Shown here: positions 41,864 through 50,172 of the stretch, one piece after another
How positions within the stretch are numbered: the stretch's first letter is position 1
Layout of the letters: every line of letters starts with the position of its first letter
Assembly: GCA_944322305.1 (NCBI GenBank)
Contig: CALUOP010000004.1
Location: forward strand, 242,814-306,813
Direction of reading: 5' to 3'
DNA from: an uncultured Coriobacteriaceae bacterium
GTDB lineage: Bacteria; Actinomycetota; Coriobacteriia; Coriobacteriales; Coriobacteriaceae
Length of the DNA stretch: 64,000 nucleotides
Translations under genes and position numbers: made by a program
Notes under the pieces: generated by a model
Seen by the model: only the letters and a program-made list of their open reading frames with translations
Database searches by the model: none
Told to the model about the DNA's origin: nothing

Positions 41864-44482
41864 TTATCGCCTGCCCGTGAAGCGGCCGACGATCGAGCTT
41901 ATCATACCCGCCTCGGGAAGCTTCAGGGCCACCGCCGGGCCGAAGGTGACCACCAGCGACACCAAGCCGGCCACCACCACGTAGAGCAGCACCTTGAGCA
42001 TGGAGACCGACGCGCCGTTCACCACGAGCGGGCCCGCGAAGGTCTCGAGCGCGGCGAGCACGCCGGCGCCGGCCGCCGCACCCAGCACGCCCAGGCCTGC
42101 GCCGAAGGCAAGACCGTGGAGCATGCCGCGCAGCTGCAGGCCATGCAGGCGCCCGCGCATCCACACCAGCGTGCCCGCGCACGACACCACGTAGAAGGCG
42201 GTGGTGGAAAGCGCGATAGCCGGCATCCCCCAGCCTGCCCAAACGCCGCCGGCAAGCGCCACAGCCACCTGAGCCACCGCGCCCAGCACGCACGACACCA
42301 CGTAGGGCTTCATGTTCATCAGCGCCGAGCAGGCCTTCTGCATCAGCACGAAGATGCCGTAGAAGGGCAGCGCCGTGGCGAGGAACACCAGGTACTCGCT
42401 TACCAGCGCCACGCCGTCGAGCGTGAAGCGGCCTGCGCAGTACACCATGTTGAGCGGCGTGGCGAACACGATCAGGTAGAGCATGAACGGCACGAGGTAG
42501 AAGAACATCTGCCCCACGCCCGAGGAGATGCCGGCGCGCACCGCGTCGTCGTCGCCGCGCGCCGCGTCGCGCGCAAGCTCGGTGTAGAGGGCGGTGGTGA
42601 TGGACACGGCCAAAAGCGAGTACGGCAGCGTGTACCACAGGCGCGCGTAGGAGATCACCGCCGCACCCGTCTCGGGCTGCACGGCGAGGGCCGCCGAGTT
42701 CTGCACCGAGGCGGTCACGAAGGTGCAGAGCGTGGCGATGAGCGTGGGAATGCCGAGCGAGAGGGTCTCGCGCAGGGCGGGGTCGCGCAGGTCGATGCGC
42801 GGGCGGATGCGGATGCCGTACTTTTTGAGCGCAGGGATCTGGCAGGCCATCTGCACGAAGACGCCCGCGGTGGTGCCAGCGGCCAAGACCACGATGGCGA
42901 GCAGCTGGCTCACGTTCTCAAGCGCGGGGAACGCCAGGAAGCTCGCGATGACCACCACGTTGTTGAGCACCGGGGCGAAGTTGGACCAGAAGTAGTCGCG
43001 GTGGGCGTTGAGCACACCGGAGAAAACCGACCCCAGGCCGTAGAAGAGCACCTGCACGGCGAAGAAGCGGAAGAAGAGGACGGCGGTGTCCATCTCCTCC
43101 CCGCCGCTCATGAACGACTGCGTCCAGATGAGCGCGGGGGCGAACACCGTGGCCAGAAGCGAGAGCGCGCCCAGCACCAGAAGCAGGATGCCGAGCAGGT
43201 TGCCCACGTAGCGCTCGGCGCCGGCGCGGCCCTTGTTGCGGCGCACGTCCAGGTACACCGGCAAAAAGGCGGTAACGAGCATGCCGCCCATCACGAGCTC
43301 GTAGAGCATGTTGGGCAGGTTGTTGGCAATGGAGTAGGACGAGGAGAGCAGCGAGGTGCCGAAGACCAGCCCCATGACCCAGGTGCGGATGAAGCCGGTG
43401 ATGCGGCTCACGATGATGAGGCCGGTCATGAGCGAGGCCGAGCGGCCCACGCTGGCGTAGTCGCCGCCGCCGAGAACGTCGTCATCGTCGGCAGCGACAG
43501 CGGTAGCCTGCGCCTGAGGCTGCGGGGCAGGTTCAGCGCTGGCGCCCGAAGGCGAGGCGGCGGAAGCCTCGGCACGAGCCGACCCACCGAAGGCGGGCGC
43601 CGGCCGAGAAACGCGCGGTGCGGCAGGAGCGGGGGCGAAGGGCCCTTCGGGAGCCGGCGCGGACGAGGCCGGCTCGGCGTCCGCCGCGAGCCCGGCTGCC
43701 TCGAACGCGGCGCGCGTGAACGCGAAGGTATCCGCCGGCGAGGGCGCTACGCCCACGTCGGGCACGGTGGCCTGCACGGCGGAGTCAGCCGCCGTGCGGC
43801 GGCGCGGCAGGTCGGGCGAGCCCGCAGACGCAGCGGCGCCGGAACGCAGGGGCGTCCAGGAGTCGGTGACGCTGGGAGCAGCGGCAGGGGCCTCCGGAGC
43901 CGGGGCGGCGTTGCGCGCGGCAGGGCGGGACGCCGGTGCAGACGGCGCCGGGGCGACCTTCTCGGCCGCGGGCGCGGCGGCTGGGGCGGCCGTGGAAGCG
44001 CGACCGTCCGCGCGCAGCGGAGCCCACGCGTCCGTCTCGGACGCAGCGACCGCGCGCACCGGGATGGGACCGGTCTCGGAAAGCGAGTACGAGCCGAACG
44101 ACGGGAAGGAGTCCGTGCGCTCGGCGGGGTGGCTGCTCTCCCCCGCCGCGGGAGTGGCGGGGGCAGCAGGCGCAGCCGGCGCAGGGCGGCGACCGGACGG
44201 CGCCGCGGGCGCAGCCGGGGCGGCCGGTGCCGGGCGGCGACCTGCGGGCATGGTGCCCGGGTGCGGCGCGGAAGCATCTGTCTGCGGCGGCGTCACGCGG
44301 CCGGCAGGTGCCACACCCTTGGGCGCGCGGCTTGCGGCCGCCGCCACGAACATGGCGGTGGTATCCGGCGGAATGGGACGCGAAGCCGGCGGCTCGTAGG
44401 CCGGACGCTTATCGCCCGCCGCGCCGCCTGTGTTCTTTCCGGCAAAATGCGCCCCCCGCGGACGCCCTTCCTGCGTGCTCAC
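41864..44482 (-). CDS. murJ: Lipid II flippase MurJ with long N-terminal extension
   Basis: This 872-residue protein has the MurJ/MviN fold from about residue 349 (SLMTGLIIVSRITGFIRTWVMGLVFG) to the end, with about 14 transmembrane helices. It flips the peptidoglycan precursor lipid II across the membrane. PNMLYELVMGGMLVTAFLPV is a typical MurJ stretch. Residues 1-345 form a Pro/Ala-rich, probably disordered cytoplasmic extension with repeated PAAPAAP-like runs; actinobacterial MurJ proteins often carry such or larger extensions. The start is GTG 44482 with GGGAG upstream. Confidence 0.92.
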   Translation of the reverse strand: MSTQEGRPRGAHFAGKNTGGAAGDKRPAYEPPASRPIPPDTTAMFVAAAASRAPKGVAPAGRVTPPQTDASAPHPGTMPAGRRPAPAAPAAPAAPSGRRPAPAAPAAPATPAAGESSHPAERTDSFPSFGSYSLSETGPIPVRAVAASETDAWAPLRADGRASTAAPAAAPAAEKVAPAPSAPASRPAARNAAPAPEAPAAAPSVTDSWTPLRSGAAASAGSPDLPRRRTAADSAVQATVPDVGVAPSPADTFAFTRAAFEAAGLAADAEPASSAPAPEGPFAPAPAAPRVSRPAPAFGGSARAEASAASPSGASAEPAPQPQAQATAVAADDDDVLGGGDYASVGRSASLMTGLIIVSRITGFIRTWVMGLVFGTSLLSSSYSIANNLPNMLYELVMGGMLVTAFLPVYLDVRRNKGRAGAERYVGNLLGILLLVLGALSLLATVFAPALIWTQSFMSGGEEMDTAVLFFRFFAVQVLFYGLGSVFSGVLNAHRDYFWSNFAPVLNNVVVIASFLAFPALENVSQLLAIVVLAAGTTAGVFVQMACQIPALKKYGIRIRPRIDLRDPALRETLSLGIPTLIATLCTFVTASVQNSAALAVQPETGAAVISYARLWYTLPYSLLAVSITTALYTELARDAARGDDDAVRAGISSGVGQMFFYLVPFMLYLIVFATPLNMVYCAGRFTLDGVALVSEYLVFLATALPFYGIFVLMQKACSALMNMKPYVVSCVLGAVAQVAVALAGGVWAGWGMPAIALSTTAFYVVSCAGTLVWMRGRLHGLQLRGMLHGLAFGAGLGVLGAAAGAGVLAALETFAGPLVVNGASVSMLKVLLYVVVAGLVSLVVTFGPAVALKLPEAGMISSIVGRFTGRR

Positions 44483-44655
44483 GTGCTGCTCCCTCGCCTA
44501 TAGCATGGCCGCAGCTGCGCGCCGCGGCCCGGAATCCAATTGCGCCCCCCCAAGGGAGCATGGGCTATGGTAGCAGCCTTTACGCGCAAAGCGCCAAACC
44601 CCATAAACACCTAACAGCCCGGCTGGGCGTCCGAACAACGGGACGGGCCGGCGCC

Positions 44656-45147
44656 TCAGCGCGCGGTGATGTCGGCCAGGGTTGCCTCGCAAAAACCGAC
44701 CAGGTCGCCGGGCGCCACCTCAAGCTGCAGACCGCGGCGGCCGCCGGAAACCATGATCGTGTCGAAAAGTGTGGCCGTCTCGTCCACCAGCGTGGTAAAA
44801 CGTTTTTTCATTCCCACGGGCGAGCAGCCGCCGCGCACGTAGCCGGTAAGGCCCAACAGGTCGCGCACGTGCACCATCGCAAGGGACTTCTCGCCCGCCG
44901 CGCGCGCCGCCGCCTTAAGGTCGAGCTCGGAGGCCACCGGGATGCAGCACACCACGTGGTTGCCCGACGGCGCCTCGGTCACCAGCGTTTTGAACACCTG
45001 GTCGGGGTCCTCGCCCAGCTGGGCGGCAACGTGCACGCCCGAGAGGTCGCTCTCGTCCACCTCGTAGGCGTGGGGCGTGTAGGCTATGTGCGCGCGCTCG
45101 AGCTCGCGCATGGCGTTGGTCTTCTTGTCCTGCTTGGCCTTGGGCAT
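44656..45147 (-). CDS. ybaK: Cys-tRNA(Pro)/Cys-tRNA(Cys) deacylase YbaK
   Basis: This 163-residue cytoplasmic editing enzyme hydrolyses mischarged aminoacyl-tRNA in trans. It has the YbaK/EbsC motif YVRGGCSPVGMKKRF and the core VFKTLVTEA...HVVCCIPVASELDLK. Length is normal. It lies 30 bases after the cyclo-ligase gene on the same strand. Confidence 0.92.
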   Translation of the reverse strand: MPKAKQDKKTNAMRELERAHIAYTPHAYEVDESDLSGVHVAAQLGEDPDQVFKTLVTEAPSGNHVVCCIPVASELDLKAAARAAGEKSLAMVHVRDLLGLTGYVRGGCSPVGMKKRFTTLVDETATLFDTIMVSGGRRGLQLEVAPGDLVGFCEATLADITAR

Positions 45148-45177
45148 GGGTTCCTCCCCCGTTGATGCACGAGGCTA

Positions 45178-45792
45178 TTATCCCGCAACCACCGTCTGCA
45201 CGGGCTGGTCGTGCTCCTCCAACGCACCCAACGCCGCCAAGCTCTCAACCTGCTGCGCGGCAAAGCAGATGCCAACCGTTGCTCCGGCAAAGCTTTGCAG
45301 GAAGGCATCGTAGTACCCGCCGCCCGCGCCCAGCCGGTTGCCGGCAACGTCAAACGCCAAGCCCGGCACCACGGCCAAGGCGTTCGAACCCAGCTGGGCG
45401 GGGTCGATCTCGCGTGCGGGGTCAGCAGGCGGCTCATCGAGCCCCAAAGAGCTGTGCTCCAGACCTTCCAGCGTGTCGACGCGGTACCAGCGCAAGGCAC
45501 GCGGACCGGAGCAACGCGGCAGAACAACGGACTTGCCCTCAGCAAGCGCCCGCTGAACGATGCCGCGCGTGTCAGCCTCGGCGCCCACGGAAAGGTAGGT
45601 AAGGATACAGGAGGCGCGCTTCCACGCGTCAAGCGAGAAGAGCCGTGCACGGATCGCTTCGTTGCCCGCGATCCAGGCGCTTACCGGCATGCCCTCGCGC
45701 GCCGACTTCATTTGCGCACGCAAACAAGCCTTTGCGTCGGCGGTACGCGCCTGCGCCGGCCCGTCAACCAGCCCGTTCTCCCCACGAAACAT
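45178..45792 (-). CDS. 5-formyltetrahydrofolate cyclo-ligase
   Basis: This 204-residue enzyme of the FTHFS family converts 5-formyl-THF to 5,10-methenyl-THF with ATP. The glycine-rich active-site loop GAGGGYYDAFL and the VVPGLAFD motif are present. ATG 45792 lies six bases after AAGGGG, better spaced than an in-frame TTG two codons upstream. It precedes ybaK on the minus strand. Confidence 0.9.
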   Translation of the reverse strand: MFRGENGLVDGPAQARTADAKACLRAQMKSAREGMPVSAWIAGNEAIRARLFSLDAWKRASCILTYLSVGAEADTRGIVQRALAEGKSVVLPRCSGPRALRWYRVDTLEGLEHSSLGLDEPPADPAREIDPAQLGSNALAVVPGLAFDVAGNRLGAGGGYYDAFLQSFAGATVGICFAAQQVESLAALGALEEHDQPVQTVVAG

Positions 45793-46244
45793 GTGCAACC
45801 CCTTTACTTCCCGGCTTGTACCCCTGTGCCCGCTTGGCGCTCAACCCCAAGCGGGCCATCTAGTATCCCCTTTTTACCTGCAAAGGCAATAACTTGTTCG
45901 CACAGCGGAACAACCCTGTACCATACCCCGCAACGTGACAAAGCCCGCGACGAAAAAGGCTTGATTTATGCGCGAGTTTAGTTGCACAAGCGGTTTCAGT
46001 CATTGTGACGTATATGTATGGCTTGCTATTTGATAAATATGTCATTTAGTGTTGCAGTTTAAGAAGGATATAGGCGGTTGGCAAGGTGCGCTTCCGCGCA
46101 GAATCTACAATCCGCCAACAAATCTCAGTGAGGGAAAGCTGCGCCGGTTGCATACGCCTCAGGCCCGCCATCTTTTTAGGGGCACTGTCAACAACAAACG
46201 AGACCGCGGCGGCAAGCGCTTCCCATGCTAAAAACTGACGCCGC
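45793..46244. other. Gene-free stretch upstream of the cyclo-ligase gene
   Basis: No gene or known riboswitch was recognised in 45793-46244. The sequence is more AT-rich than its surroundings near 45.9-46.05 kb and contains the promoter region for the minus-strand cyclo-ligase gene. Confidence 0.4.
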
Positions 46245-46360
46245 GACGCACAAAGGACCGGCTGTCTTTCGCGGAAGCAGCCGTTCTGCGCAGGTGCTGC
46301 GCACAAAAACGATTAGTCCGCAGGAGAGCGTTAACCCCCGCTCGCTACGCGTATATTCAG
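46245..46360. ncRNA. Structured repeat element, degenerate copy A
   Basis: It starts GACGCACAAAGG, followed by a hairpin GGCTG...CAGCC, then TTCTGCG, and ends CCGCAGGAGAGCG. These words match in order the elements at 49868-50025 and 50296-50456. In the copy at 50296 the same hairpin has CAGCC on the left and GGCTG on the right, so pairing is kept while the bases are swapped. No gene overlaps it. Strand and function unknown. Confidence 0.4.
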
Positions 46361-46479
46361 CTGGTCGCAACAATGACGTGGCGCCCTTGGTTAACCGCGA
46401 TAAGGGTATGGTACTCCCATTTGGCTGTGATGTCCGCAGATAGGCCCTCGGTTGATCGCGATAACAGCAGGCAAATTCC

Positions 46480-46780
46480 CGTTGGTCGCTCAAACCGCAC
46501 GCAATTCTCGAATTTCCGGGAGTTAGCTGCTTTTTGAGCGGGCAACTGATTCCGCCGTGACGTTTCCGCGACCAACCGAGAGCTTAGAGGACATACCAGC
46601 GGTTAACCGGAGAAGACGGCCGCCCCTTGCCCGCTGTTTTCACAGCTAAGCGAAATGCGACGGCCATTCCTACCCGCCGCTTTCACAGCCAATCGGAGGC
46701 GACGACCCCTACCCGTCATTCTCGCGACCAACCGGAGGAAGCGCCCCTTCCCCTACCTGCTGTTCTCGCGGCCAAGCCAG
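46480..46780. repeat. Dispersed repeat, copy 3: palindromic core plus 31-bp units
   Basis: The core at 46502-46525 (arms CAATTCTCGA and CCGGGAGTTA) has the same flanks as copy 1, in the same orientation. Units in 31-bp phase start at 46530, 46561 and 46592; beyond that the units lengthen to about 42 bp (CTACCCG...CGCGACCAACCGGAGG type) up to about 46780. Confidence 0.7.
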
Positions 46781-48091
46781 CGGGACACCAATCAACCATG
46801 CTAAGCAGCGCCCAACCTGCCGGCCGCAGCCCTCGTCCACCGCAGCCCCGCCCGCAAGGTGCATAATGGCACCAAGCGCACAACCAAAGGAGCACGCATG
46901 GACATCTCGGCCGTCACCAACCGCATCCGCGTTATCACTCACAGCGCCATCCGCATCGAAAACGCCACAGGCGCCGCAGTGTATTTCGATCCCTTCCAGC
47001 TCACCGAGAAAGACGCCGCCCACGATGCCGCCGCGGTGTTTGTCACGCACGCGCACTTCGACCACTTCTCGCCCGAGGACATCGCACGCGTAGCGCGCCC
47101 GGACACCGTGGTGGTAGCGCCCGCGAGCATGGCGGAAAGCGTAGCGAAGCTGAACCTCCCCACCCAGCTCATGCGCGCCGGCGAGCGCGCAACCGTTGCC
47201 GGCATGGCCGTTGAGGCCGCGGGTGCCTACAACACCGACCCCGCGCGGCTCGACAAGCACCCGCGCGCGAACGGCCGGCTCGGGTACGTGATCTGCATGG
47301 ATGGTGCGCGCATCTACGTTGCCGGCGACACCGACCAGAACGCTGAGAACGAGCAGGTGAGCTGCGATGTGGCGCTGGTGCCCGTCGGAGGCACGTACAC
47401 CATGGATCCGGCGCAGGCGGCGGCGTTTGTGAACGCCATCCACCCGCGCGCGGCCATCCCCACGCACTACGGGACGATCGTAGGCACCGACGCTGACGCG
47501 GACGCGTTCGCCGCAGGCGTTAACGCCGAGGTGATCGTTACCAAGAAACGCGAACGCTAAGAAGCGGTCGGCGCAAGCAACGCCGTCGGAGCGCCGCAGC
47601 GGGCTTTGCGCCGCGCACTCCAGCTGCGCGCGATGATACTGAGCGGCGGTGCTCACGCTGCGCGAACACCGCGTGCTACACCGTGGCACCCCCCTGCGCG
47701 GGCGCTTGGTAAGCGAAAACGCGTGGGACTCCTCGACCCAGCCCATGAGCTCGTCGTCGATGTCCTCCGCGCGTTCTACCAGCACATGATGCGTCCAGCG
47801 GTGGGGATACGGCTCCGTTGCGATGGCGATCCGCGGCGACTCCTTGCGGTACGCCAAGCCAAAGGTCACGATAAGGCAGCGTTCCGGCCAGTCGCGGCGC
47901 CGGCGCACGGGCAGGGACGCCCACGCAAAACCGTAGCGGTCCGTGAACGTGATCTGCGTCTTTTGCACGCGCACGTCAACGTCGCCGCAACGCTCGTTGA
48001 CGCGCTGCTCAAACACCTGGTACACGGGCAGCATCTCCGGCATCCGCGCGAAAAAACGGACAAGCGCATCGTTGTCGGCGTACATCGGCAT
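46709..48091 (-). CDS. DUF5655-like domain protein, 3' end doubtful
   Basis: The first about 138 codons (48091 to about 47680) look real. They contain TQITFTDRYGFAWASLP, CLIVTFGLAYRKESPRI and YPHRWTHHVLVERAEDIDDELMGWVEE, in the manner of small DUF5655 proteins, which normally end soon after this helix. The literal frame then stays open for another 320 codons, entirely antisense to the metallo-hydrolase gene, which is surely not conserved protein. A run of six Gs at about 47691-47696 lies exactly where the protein should end. One more G would bring a stop at 47676-47678. Either a frameshift or a sequence error is likely. Function of the family is unknown. Confidence 0.45.
   Translation of the reverse strand: MPMYADNDALVRFFARMPEMLPVYQVFEQRVNERCGDVDVRVQKTQITFTDRYGFAWASLPVRRRRDWPERCLIVTFGLAYRKESPRIAIATEPYPHRWTHHVLVERAEDIDDELMGWVEESHAFSLTKRPRRGVPRCSTRCSRSVSTAAQYHRAQLECAAQSPLRRSDGVACADRFLAFAFLGNDHLGVNACGERVRVSVGAYDRPVVRGDGRARVDGVHKRRRLRRIHGVRASDGHQRHIAAHLLVLSVLVGVAGNVDARTIHADHVPEPAVRARVLVEPRGVGVVGTRGLNGHAGNGCALAGAHELGGEVQLRYAFRHARGRYHHGVRARYACDVLGREVVEVRVRDKHRGGIVGGVFLGELEGIEIHCGACGVFDADGAVSDNADAVGDGRDVHACSFGCALGAIMHLAGGAAVDEGCGRQVGRCLAWLIGVPLAWPREQQVGEGALPPVGRENDG
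46898..47560 (+). CDS. Metallo-beta-lactamase-fold hydrolase (UPF0173/UlaG-like)
   Basis: This 220-residue cytoplasmic protein has the metal motif THAHFDHFS (HxHxDH, near residue 50), a GDTD-type motif YVAGDTDQNAENEQV and PTHYGT near the C-terminus, the usual ligand positions of the small MBL-fold group. The ATG 46898 has AAAGGAG. It is the only rightward gene of this part and overlaps antisense with the doubtful 3' extension of the DUF5655-like frame. Substrate unknown. Confidence 0.85.
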   Translation: MDISAVTNRIRVITHSAIRIENATGAAVYFDPFQLTEKDAAHDAAAVFVTHAHFDHFSPEDIARVARPDTVVVAPASMAESVAKLNLPTQLMRAGERATVAGMAVEAAGAYNTDPARLDKHPRANGRLGYVICMDGARIYVAGDTDQNAENEQVSCDVALVPVGGTYTMDPAQAAAFVNAIHPRAAIPTHYGTIVGTDADADAFAAGVNAEVIVTKKRER

Positions 48092-48201
48092 CCCTCCCTG
48101 GCAAGCCCTCCAGTGCGGCGCGGCACATAGAACTCTCCCGAGCCTTCCCCACGGCGGCGCCTTTCATGGCAACGAAACGCATCAGGCACAGAACAGACCC
48201 G

Positions 48202-48693
48202 TCAGCAGCTGCCATACGACGAAAGAGAAAGAGCCTGCTCCGCAGCACCAGCGGTTACGCACACCCCGGGAAACCGTCGAAGCAACTGCTCGTCATAGGT
48301 AACCACAAAACGCGCCCCTCCACGCTCGGCGGCGGCGAGCATAAGATTGTCTTCAAAGTCTGGATGCTTCGATCTCAGCATACGAGCGAGCTCGCACTCT
48401 CCCACTGCAACGGGCGCCGCTGTTGCAATTTCCATTAAGGCATCGATCACACCCCAAGCAACCGCCCTCCCCGAAGCCGTGCTAATCTTTTCCCCTGCTG
48501 GCAAGCGGCGGAAATAACGCGGAATGAGATAAAAGAGGTCTTTAACCGTTGTGGGGGCATAGAGAATGTCGCACCCATTCTCGATACAGCAATCGACAAG
48601 AGATAAGACGTCAGACCCCTGTGCACCGCTACCAAAGAAGTAGTACATCCATGCGTTAGTATCAAAGAGTACACGATTGCCGTCGTTTGCCAT
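48202..48693 (-). CDS. PIN-domain ribonuclease toxin
   Basis: This 163-residue protein has a PIN nuclease pattern: VLFDTNAWMYYF with the first acidic residue near 11, a middle helix region with YAPTTVKDLFYLIPRYF, then HPDFEDNLMLAAAERGGARFVVTYDEQLL with the remaining metal-binding Asp residues. PIN toxins cleave RNA. The ATG 48693 follows the antitoxin gene by 28 bases with only a weak binding site, so it relies on the upstream gene's transcript. Together they form a type II toxin-antitoxin pair. Confidence 0.82.
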   Translation of the reverse strand: MANDGNRVLFDTNAWMYYFFGSGAQGSDVLSLVDCCIENGCDILYAPTTVKDLFYLIPRYFRRLPAGEKISTASGRAVAWGVIDALMEIATAAPVAVGECELARMLRSKHPDFEDNLMLAAAERGGARFVVTYDEQLLRRFPGVCVTAGAAEQALSLSSYGSC

Positions 48694-48721
48694 GGGAACA
48701 CCCCCACAAGAACGCAGCGAG

Positions 48722-49075
48722 TTACTCAGCGGAATCGAGCTCGGGGAACATCTCGTCAAGCATGGCATCGTACATGCGGTCGCGAGCCTCTTGACACCCT
48801 ATGGCCTCGTTCATCTCAAGCCCGTTTTGCGCCGCCAACTTACCGACAAGCCCGAAGCCCTCGTGCGCAATCCTGCGTTTGGCCTCGCGGCCATCCTCAC
48901 ACCCAACATTCCCCATCAAGAATGGAGGAACAGACTGACGATCCGCAAAATACCGCCAAAGGCTACGAATCACCTTGCTAGGAGTAGTGCCGTTACGCGC
49001 AAGAACCTCGTCACCTATCTGCTTAAGCGCGGGATCAATGCGAACGTTCATCTGTACTGCAGCCGCTTCTCCCAT
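48722..49075 (-). CDS. RelB/DinJ-type ribbon-helix-helix antitoxin
   Basis: This 117-residue protein has an N-terminal ribbon-helix-helix (VQMNVRIDPALKQIGDEVLARNG, then TTPSKVIRSLWRYFAD), as in RelB/DinJ, and a C-terminal toxin-binding tail rich in acidic residues. The ATG 49075 is five bases after GGAGG; an ATG four codons upstream lacks one. A perfect palindrome covering the transcription start suggests autoregulation. Confidence 0.85.
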   Translation of the reverse strand: MGEAAAVQMNVRIDPALKQIGDEVLARNGTTPSKVIRSLWRYFADRQSVPPFLMGNVGCEDGREAKRRIAHEGFGLVGKLAAQNGLEMNEAIGCQEARDRMYDAMLDEMFPELDSAE

Positions 49076-49087
49076 GATACCCTCCAT

Positions 49088-49136
49088 GAGCTATACGTGT
49101 ATAGCTCATTATAGCACAGCTACGTAATCCACTCAA
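49088..49136 (-). promoter_or_regulatory. Toxin-antitoxin promoter and palindromic operator
   Basis: On the minus strand TTGAGT (49131-49136), 17 bp, TATAAT (49108-49113). Directly downstream lies a perfect palindrome, arms GAGCTATAC and GTATAGCTC with a 2-bp centre (49088-49107). This is the expected place for an RHH antitoxin operator. Confidence 0.85.
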
Positions 49137-49432
49137 AAGGTCTTTGGCATAGGTGGGATCCAGCAGCAACCTCCTCTTTTGCGAACAGTTTCGCCAGCAA
49201 GAAAAGACCGGTCGGAAAGCCATGCGCCGTTACCTCTTCTGATGAAGCGACTACAGCTATACAAAACGACCTCCCCGACTATCACGCAATACTCTAAAAA
49301 TACGGGAACGTCTAATCGAATCGTGGGCAGCCGTACTTAACATGAGAGAAGAACAGTATCTACGGCGCGCGCAAGCCCAAGCAAACTCAAAGGGCAACAT
49401 GCGCCCTATCTGTCGATAACGCACGTTTACAT
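49137..49432. other. Gene-free stretch
   Basis: Nothing recognisable: no gene, tRNA or conserved repeat was seen between the toxin-antitoxin promoter and the terminator of the galU remnant. Confidence 0.4.
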
Positions 49433-49467
49433 AAAAAAGGCCGCGCGGCTAACGAACCGCGCGGTCC
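49433..49467 (-). terminator. Terminator of the galU remnant
   Basis: A GC-rich stem (GGCCGCGCGG pairing with CCGCGCGGTCC, one bulge) is followed on the minus strand by TTTTTTAT. Confidence 0.85.
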
Positions 49468-49494
49468 CTATGAAACATTCCCGGCAAGGAGGGG

Positions 49495-49834
49495 CTACTC
49501 CCCCCGCTTGAGCCCGCCGCGGGCATCCACGGCCTCCCAGAAGGCGCCGGAGAAGCGCGGGTCGGCGGCGGCCATGAGGGCGTTGGCAGCGATCCAGCCG
49601 GCCGGGGTGCCGGTGTCCACGCCCTCGAGCGGGTCGACCACGACGGCGTAGAGGGCCTCGCGCTCGAGCGCGCGCTCCATGGCGTCGGTGAGCTGGACCT
49701 CCCCCCTTGCCCGGGGCCTGGTCGGCGAGCAGGTCCATCACGAGCGGCGAGAGCAGGTAGCGCCCGACCATGTAGAGGCTGGAGGGGGCGTCCTCGGCGC
49801 TCGGCTTCTCCACCATGCCCGAGAGCCTCCACAT
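49495..49834 (-). pseudogene. galU (UTP-glucose-1-phosphate uridylyltransferase) 3' remnant
   Basis: Only the C-terminal third of a GalU-like protein remains. One frame gives GMVEKPSAEDAPSSLYMVGRYLLSP...DQAPGKGG. The continuation, after a shift, gives LTDAMEREALYAVVVDPLEGVDTGTPAGWIAANALMAAADP with the expected order of motifs (residues abbreviated at the shift). The shift lies in a run of six Gs near 49704-49709, where seven would restore the frame. The nucleotidyl-transferase N-terminal half (about 170 residues) is gone. It keeps its terminator, so it was probably the last gene of the EPS operon before decay. Confidence 0.8.
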
Positions 49835-49867
49835 GCAGTGTTGAATCTACTTGTAAAGTAGGATCAC

Positions 49868-50025
49868 GGGCGATGCTCTAAAGCTACGGCGCAGCCGCCT
49901 TAAGCGGAGTCGGTAACGGCGCGGGCATTGCCCAACCCCAACCCAATTCGCAGGAGAGCTTTAGACCTTCTGCTCGTACCGAGTGTATCCCAAAGGCATC
50001 TCCGCCCATCATCAGGGTATCGACG
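49868..50025. ncRNA. Structured repeat element, copy C
   Basis: Three stem-loops in order: a long stem whose base is GGGCGATGC pairing with GCATTGCCC, the hairpin GCAGGAG...CTTCTGC, and a stem with TATCCC/GGGTATC. The order and the linker words (CGCAGGAG, ACCTTCTGCT, CGAGTGTATCCCAAAGGC) match the element at 50296-50456. No known RNA family was recognised. Confidence 0.5.
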
Positions 50026-50127
50026 CGGTCAAGAGCGTTGCTAGTTTGAGCGCTAGCGAATCGGAGTCCGAAGCCGAAGCCATCTCAAACAGGCGTCCCC
50101 ATCAGGCTTGCGACAAACCGTATATTA

Positions 50128-50166
50128 CGAACAGGTGTTTCTTTTAGCAGGTAATCATGCTAAAAT
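50128..50166 (+). promoter_or_regulatory. LexA (SOS) box and promoter of the small peptide gene
   Basis: CGAACAGGTGTTTC at 50128-50141 fits the Gram-positive LexA/DinR consensus CGAACRNRYGTTYC at every position. A -10 candidate TAAAAT (50161-50166) lies 17 bp after TTTCTT, so the box would cover the -35. An inverted repeat TTTTAGC/GCTAAAA lies between. Confidence 0.7.
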
Positions 50167-50172
50167 AGATCC

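Noticed and set aside
41681..44503. Plus-strand 940-codon open frame opposite murJ
   Set aside because: Antisense to MurJ, low-complexity composition, no recognisable domain.
46188..46493. Minus-strand 101-codon frame in the repeat region
   Set aside because: No domain, no ribosome-binding site, and it runs through the structured repeat and 31-bp repeat sequences.
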